The notes beneath the pieces are model-generated. The model searched no databases, was not told the DNA's origin, and worked only from the letters and a program-made list of their open reading frames with translations. From Petunia secreta (taxonomy: Eukaryota; Streptophyta; Magnoliopsida; Solanales; Solanaceae), in contig JARKIP010000022.1 in NCBI GenBank assembly GCA_029990175.1, positions 21,798,001 through 21,862,000 of the forward strand: DNA of 64,000 nt, written 5' to 3'. Positions 58,339 through 64,000 of this stretch are shown here, one piece after another. Each line of letters starts with the position of its first letter. Position 1 is the stretch's first letter. A program made the position numbers and the translations under genes.

Positions 58339-60780
58339 TTGAGTTTTGTAGGCTAAGGTGAGAGGGAACAACCAAAATGAGCATTTAGACAACGGTTGCT
58401 CGAGGAACTTGAATGGAGACAGAATAAATCTTCTCACTAACAACTTTCATTGGAAGGAGTGTGATGTTGGTAAGGAAATCACTTGGTAAGGAATATAATT
58501 CACTATCCCACTCCATAGACTTTTGGTATTTTGTTAGTTTAAAGCATAACTTGTAGAGTAATTCACTACTTGTGATCCCTGAGCATAAAAATGAATTTGG
58601 ATCCATTGGTTACAAAATTGTGAATTAGAAATTTCATATTATTTTTATGTACATGGTAAGTCTCTTGTTAGGGAATATTCCCTATGACTCACTTCGGGGT
58701 AGGAAGCCAAGCATCACTTACCTAAGAGTCTTCTGGTTGTAAATGTATCATATAATGATAAAGAAGCTCTAAGAAAGTTTGATGCACGAACTGATGAGGG
58801 AACTCTTCCTAGAAAATTCACCACATAGAAAAGCTTACAAAGTGTAAATTAAATGAACTCGATGTGTTGAAAGCATGCTTGCTATACCTTTATCAAACTA
58901 ACTATGTGGCAGAGAAAGGCATGCGGGAAGACGGACATGAGATAGAGTTGTCCAAGAACCAAGTTCTCCAGGATGGAGACAAATCTGATGCTGAAGGAGG
59001 ATCAAGTCAAATGACTGAATAGTTTTTTCACCTTGACCGACATGAATTAAACAACTTGGGGGAACTGGTTCTCAAAATGATGAACTTGATTATAGAAAAA
59101 CCTCTAAGGAAATTTGATGCACGTAGTGATGAGGCCATCTTTCTAGGATGTTCTTCACAAAATAAGGTTTATAAAGTGGATAACCAGAGAACCATGACCT
59201 TAGAAGAAAGTGTACATGTAGTGGGGTCTGATATTATGGCTAGCAAATGAGCTGATATTGATGACAAAATTGATCTTGCTAGAGAAGAACCTATTGGAGA
59301 TTCAGAGAACCTTATTGAACAGGAAGGAGATCAAACTGAAGACACAAGTCATATTCAGGGGGGAACAATGAGGTCAAGAAGATGGGAATTTAGAAGAACC
59401 TGGTCTTTCACAAGATCCACCTGGAGAAACCTCTCGGCAGATCAAGTCTAAACCTTGGAAGCTTCAAAGTTCACTTCCACTAGAGAACCTCATATCTGAT
59501 CTAAACTCTAGAATTGTTGCAAGAGGAGCTTTGAAGAACTTCTGTGTATCCGATAGGTTTCTCTCATCTATGGAAACTCAGATTGGGTGATTTCTATACA
59601 GGAGGAACTACATAATTTTGAATGAAGTAAAGTCTGGCACTAGGTTCTTTAACCTAAGGACATGTCCATCATTTGTACCAAGTGGGTATTTAGAAACAAT
59701 ATGGATGAGATTTGCATAGTCACAAGGAACAATGCAAAATTGGTGGTTCAAGGCTGAAAAAAAGAGAATCGTCTACGATGAAACCTTTGCACCTATTGCA
59801 AGAATGGAAGACATTAGGATGATGTTTACCTTTGCTATTTATATAGAAATTCACCTTGTATGAGATGGATGTGAAGAGTGCATTCCTTAATAGTTATCTA
59901 AATGAAGAGTTGTATGTTGTTCAACCAGCAGAACTTGATAGCACCGAGTTTTCTTGACAAGGCATTGTATGGGTTGAAACATTCTCCTAGGATTTGGTAT
60001 GAATGGTTGTGTAGGTTCTTACTGAAGAAATGGTTTCATTGGAGGAAAAGTAGACAGCACATTGTTTCTAAGGAAGAAAGCCAACGACCTGCTAATTCTT
60101 CAAGTCTATGTAGATGACATTATTTTTGTGCTACTAATGAATTTTTGTGTAAGGAATTTTCAAGTTTGAGATAAAGAGTGCTAAAGTCTTGGACACACCA
60201 ATAACATGAGGAACAAAGCTGATTTTGGAAGAAACCGGTTCTCCTATTGAAGACACAAAAATTAGAGAAATTATTGGTTCTCTTCAATACCATACTGCTA
60301 GCAGTGTGTTGATATGGGTATATATGCAAGATTCCGGTTGAAATCAAATGAGTCACTTATGTCAACAGTGGAAATAATCTTGAGATATTTGGAAGGTCCT
60401 TATGACTTGTGTGTTTGTTGTAACCTCGAGGAGGAACCTTTGATCCTATTAGTTGTGCTGATGAAGATGTCATCTTGTGGATAGGAATAGTACATCTAGA
60501 ATGGCACACCTTCTAGGTTATTACTTAGTTTCATGGACTACAAAGAAATAAAATTATATGGTTCTCTCAACATCTGAAGCTGAGTATGTAGCGGCTGCTT
60601 CATGATTGTTCACATCTTTTCTAGATAACGAAGCAACTGTAGGACCTTGCCAAGAACCTGGTCCATCCCAGAAGGACATAGTTCATTGGAATTAGGTATC
60701 ACTTTTTGAGAGATAATGTTGAAAAAGCCTAATTACAATTAATTCTTGCAGGATTGATGACCAGATAGCAAGGCCTGGAA
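58339..60780 (+). pseudogene. pol: Pol of the second Sirevirus, integrase core deleted and a piece duplicated
   Basis: A short protease remnant (LDNGCSRNLNGD near 58386-58421, with Asn-Gly replacing Ser-Gly) is followed almost at once by the end of integrase; the zinc region and catalytic core are missing. The LRKFDARTDEG / LRKFDARSDEAIF segment occurs twice (about 58767-58800 and 59104-59140). RT remnants: YDETFAPIARMEDIR near 59777, LYGLKHSPRIWYEW near 59965, YVDDIIF near 60110-60130. RNase H remnants: LSTSEAEYVAAAS near 60567. Stops or shifts occur every 100-200 bp. Confidence 0.8.
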
Positions 60781-61480
60781 CAGGGTACAAGTTGAAAGGA
60801 ACATGTTAGAATTGGAGATTACCAAAATACACTGAACGACCTAGCACCTGGTTCCCTTAATGATTGACTAGTGAAGTATCTAATATGTCACTTATTTAGG
60901 AATACATCAAAATGTCGTTTCTAGTTTTATACTGTAACAAGTATGAATTTCATCTATGTTAGAAACTTCTTACTGATTTCTAATAATGTTATTTTTGTTC
61001 AGACATGAAAAGAGGAGAAACGTGAGGTGATGAATCAGTTGCATATGTGTTCAGGTTTGCGTCTAAACCATTGAGATTATTTGCATAATTCCTTTTGTAA
61101 CCACCTTGAATTGGCGCCACATTCTAAACCATACTTGAAATTCAAAACCAATTTGATGACTTGGTGTCAGTTCCCATGAACCTTTAAATGACAAATCACT
61201 TCAACTCCTTCATCTTTTTCATCTCCCAAAAGAAATCACATCAAATACTTAAAATCCTTCTTAAAACTCATGTTTCACTCGAACCCAAAATTTTTGAACC
61301 CAAAGGGAACAAAGGAACAAAGCTAGCTACTACGAACCGCTATATGGATTTGGTTTGATGTTTGTTAGAGCGAGGTAAAGAAAATAAGAGAAATAACCTG
61401 CTGAGAAAGTCGAAGTAACTGTGAAAGAACCTAGTTCCTCCTCAGTAACTTTTACTATTGATGACGCAAAAATAGAAAAT
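60781..61480 (+). other. Non-coding post-pol interval of the second Sirevirus
   Basis: No credible ORF; similar position and length to 46611-47308. Confidence 0.5.
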
Positions 61481-61741
61481 TATTGGGTATGACAATGTTC
61501 CTTTTGAGGTAAGACCTAAAACCACTAAAACTAGTTCTACTGTGCATGACTCTATTACAAGTCATGAGAAGATAGCTACAGAAGTATTAATTACTGGGTT
61601 GGACGAACTAGTAAAACATGTGGGTGGTGATGGTTCTGTTAGTAAAATTGATAGGGGGAATGTTGGTTCTAGAGAGGCTAGTATTGCTAGTGTAGATGCG
61701 ATTAAAATTGTTGTAGAGTCACTAAAAGTTGTAGAATCTAC
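61481..61741 (+). pseudogene. Post-pol ORF fragment of the second Sirevirus
   Basis: The frame at 61542 (SITSHEKIATEVLITGLDEL) matches in order the first Sirevirus post-pol ORF (KLTTETLVKGLDEI at about 47594), followed by the RGN motif in both. It is cut at 61741 by the next insertion. The rest, with the plant transposon-protein domain, is not in the window. Confidence 0.7.
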
Positions 61742-62229
61742 TGTCGCATCCTATTTTTACCCGAACTGGTTAAAGTTTGAAATATGACTCGACTTATTGG
61801 GTAACTCACGGGTAAAGAGGTGGAGTCGACACCTAACATATTTTTTAACTAGGCGTATTAAAGCACCTACTTTGTTTCTAGCTAATCTTACAATTAACTT
61901 CGAAACTTAGTCTACGAACCAGAAATCTAGGTAAGAGTTCAAGTTAACCCGAGAGGAAGGGGTTAGGCACCTCTCAGGCTCCACCAAATGTGGTTACCGG
62001 CCTGACTGAATAATTGGGATTCGAAATATGACTAAGCGATATACAATTTATAATTAAAATTAAACAAAAGGCTCTTTTCTACAAATTGTTTTCTTCTTTA
62101 GGGCACTTCAACGAAATAGACCTTGCAAAAACAAATTAACTTAGTTAGTATATCAAAACAAAATAATGATGATTAAATAAAAGTAATATAATTTAAAAGT
62201 TATCTTCGGGAGCGTAATCTTCAAAATTA

Positions 62230-62449
62230 TTCATCCAAATGTACCTCGCAAAAAATATGAAAATGAATTAGTACTTCACTTAATAATTATAACAAGAATA
62301 ACAATAAATAATAATAATAATATTAATAAATAATAATAATAATAATAATGAAAATAATAATAATAGGATTTTCTTTTAAATATTCTTGTTCAAACTAGAC
62401 CGGTCTCTCATCCAATTTTACCTCGCAAAAATATAAAGAAAATAAATTA

Positions 62450-62460
<11 letters not shown>
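62230..62460 (+). repeat. Degenerate tandem duplication with CCTCGCAAAA
   Basis: CATCCAAATGTACCTCGCAA near 62230 and CATCCAATTTTACCTCGCAA near 62409 start similar stretches about 180 bp apart, each followed by A-rich sequence and AAT repeats. A weaker third relative lies near 62110. Confidence 0.6.
62299..62355. repeat. (AAT)n microsatellite, interrupted
   Basis: Runs of AAT/TAA broken by single substitutions. Confidence 0.85.

Positions 62461-62516
<56 letters not shown>
62450..62516. repeat. (TAA)n microsatellite
   Basis: About 22 uninterrupted TAA units; antisense reading gives a spurious poly-Tyr tract. Confidence 0.95.
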
Positions 62517-62517
<1 letters not shown>

Positions 62518-64000
62518 GGGGGAAAAGGATTTTATGAAAATGTAGGCTCAAAATGGTGTATTGCATCAAGCAGAGGTTAGGGATGTCGGTACGGCTGCAA
62601 ATACGGAGCCCGGGCAGGTTTGCCATGTCAAGCACCTCCAATCCCACCACTCCACCATCGCTTACTTTGCAAAGTGATATGTATCGTCATCGCTTATTTT
62701 CACGGACACGGGGTATGTGACTGTTCAAGTGTAGTATCCATTCGAATCACTCAATAGGCCTCAAATAAATTATTTAATTATTTTCCTTGGCCGAAATTGG
62801 TATAGCATCCGTCAATTCATTATATTTCCGTATTATCCTTGTATAGGCCCCAAATTAAAATATTTTCATAAGCCTTATTAGCTTTTTGTAATGCTCTGTT
62901 CAACTGCCAAATAGGACTAGAAGGGGGACGAGCACATTTGCAACACTCAATCCAAATCGATAGCACAACAAATCAATAACAAACCCAATATAAAGAATAG
63001 GTCCAAATTAGCAAGGGTCAAGTACAATATATAATTCAGTCAACGAGAACAAAATAATGGCCAACAACCCAGTCACTGTAACCAGAGGAAAGGGGCCAAA
63101 CATTTCCCTTATTAGCTTCTATTACCAGAAGCCCAAACAAGAAACAAAGGGCTTGCAGAAAACCTGCAAAAAAGCTCATAACAACAGTAAAGGGGAAAAC
63201 ATAGCCGATCGAACAAGAGAACCAGTCGATAACGGGATAAGAAATCAGGGAAACAGTGATGTCCGACAAAGAGGAAGTTTCCACTGGGTGAAAGAAATAA
63301 TCTAATGGGTCAACCCAAGACAAAAGATCGATTTCAACCAGAACCCCTTCTCTTGATTAATCACAGCCCACCATCGATCATCAAGCAGAAGTGGAGGAGC
63401 GATACCGACCAGAGTGTTGTCGCTGCGACTCTGACATCACTGTTGCTGTTGATATTTTGCTTCTTCTGTTCCGCTCATCTTTCAACGCTGTGGTGGTGAT
63501 GTTTCACATCGCTGCCGCTGTTTCTCCCAAATCCTCAATCTTCCCCTCTCCCGTTGGTGTTTACACAGTTTTGGTGGGTATGTGTGTGCGTGTAATGGGT
63601 GTTGCGTATGGTGTGTGGGTGTGTGTGTAATGTTTGTGCTGCTGGTGGTGGTGGTTTTCCTTGGTGGAGACGGTAGGTGACGAGTGAAAGAGAAAAGGGT
63701 TCTCTCGATTGTTTTTGTGTGTCTGTGCAATGTATATGTGTAGTGGAATTAAAAAAAAGCAGAGGATGATAGTGATGATATAGGCAGTGTGTGTGTTGAT
63801 TTGTACTGTGTGAATAATTGTCCCCATCTGTGTGTATGCTGATGTATCTGTGTATATAGTCAAAAATTTAGGAGAGAGTCGGTTGAAGCTAGAGTGGCTT
63901 TAGGCAGACGTTGGGGCTGATTTGGGAATTAGTTGAGCAGTGAGAGATTTGGGGAATTTTTAGTGAATTAGGAGATATGATTTTGCCAAAAATAGGGAGA

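Larger units (their letters stand above)
55467..61741 (+). mobile_element. Second Sirevirus (Ty1/Copia), 5' LTR to post-pol ORF, interrupted at 61741
   Basis: It begins TGTTGAAGTTTGAG, inserted into the RT of the old Copia element. 5' LTR, initiator-tRNA-Met primer-binding site, gag start MSAPPDFMEGQ, pol and a post-pol ORF fragment are collinear with the Sirevirus at 40-50 kb but more damaged. Its 3' end would lie beyond the LTR-type sequence that starts at 61742, outside the window. Confidence 0.85.
61742..64000 (+). mobile_element. Start of a large LTR, Tat/Ogre-like, running off the window
   Basis: It begins TGTCGCATCCTATTTTTACC at 61742 inside the Sirevirus ORF. The next 300 bp (GTCGACACC, GGAAGGGGTTAGGCACCTCT) are of a kind I associate with the multi-kilobase LTRs of Tat/Ogre elements. 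No second LTR, primer-binding site or coding region is in view, so the class is inference. The interior has AAT-repeat arrays, a degenerate tandem duplication (about 62230-62460), a GT-rich stretch (about 63570-63640), and no convincing ORF. Confidence 0.55.

Noticed and set aside
62447..62650. ORF with a long poly-Tyr tract
   Set aside because: Translation of the (TAA)n microsatellite on the opposite strand.
1..64000. Integrated plant pararetrovirus, organelle insertions, tRNA or rRNA genes, telomere repeats
   Set aside because: I saw no movement or coat protein motifs, no TTTAGGG arrays and no structural RNA genes. The tRNA-like strings are primer-binding sites of retrotransposons. The check was by eye and is not exhaustive.

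Overview
This window is repeat-rich plant nuclear DNA with no host gene that I can defend. The diagnostic features are LTR retrotransposons primed by plant initiator tRNA-Met or tRNA-Asp, Athila, Tekay/Del, CRM-type and Sirevirus lineages, a plant LINE with an RVT zinc-binding tail, and Stowaway-type MITEs. A dicot is clear. The style of the LTRs suggests a Solanaceae-like species, but that is an impression and not a proof. Every coding region seen belongs to a mobile element, and almost all carry stops, frameshifts or deletions. The density of nested insertions suggests heterochromatin, possibly pericentromeric.

Layout. 1-1283: fragment of a chromovirus pol, cut by an Athila-type Ty3/Gypsy element (1284-7723) that has gag and protease but no RT or integrase. 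The 3' LTR of that element is in turn cut by a 5'-truncated LINE (7724-12011). 12012-16381: AT-rich DNA with three Stowaway-like MITEs flanked by TA. 16382-21962: a tandem duplication of a composite unit (two hairpin-rich repeats plus a 670-bp block). Its second copy is split by a 1.9-kb element with degenerate terminal inverted repeats and a minisatellite. 22190-29787: full-length CRM-type chromovirus on the minus strand (840-bp LTRs about 2% apart, 5-bp duplication CTTAT). 30744-39893: Tekay/Del element on the minus strand (5-bp duplication GCTGG), with a solo LTR of another family inside one LTR. 40209-50387: full-length Sirevirus (Ty1/Copia) with an extra post-pol ORF and an unusual double-domain Gag. 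51164-51517: foldback repeat. 51518-55466: old Copia element, interrupted by a second Sirevirus (55467-61741), itself interrupted by the start of a large LTR (61742 to the window end) resembling Tat/Ogre-type LTRs.

The elements most worth attention are: the Sirevirus Gag with a second N-terminal Gag domain downstream of its zinc knuckle; the in-frame TGA between Gag and protease shared by two Sireviruses; the non-autonomous Athila derivative with three copies of its 3' purine motif; the young CRM copy with a mutated RT catalytic motif and a pol frame running about 98 codons into the LTR; and GC-rich arrays of short palindromes found in three different LTR families.
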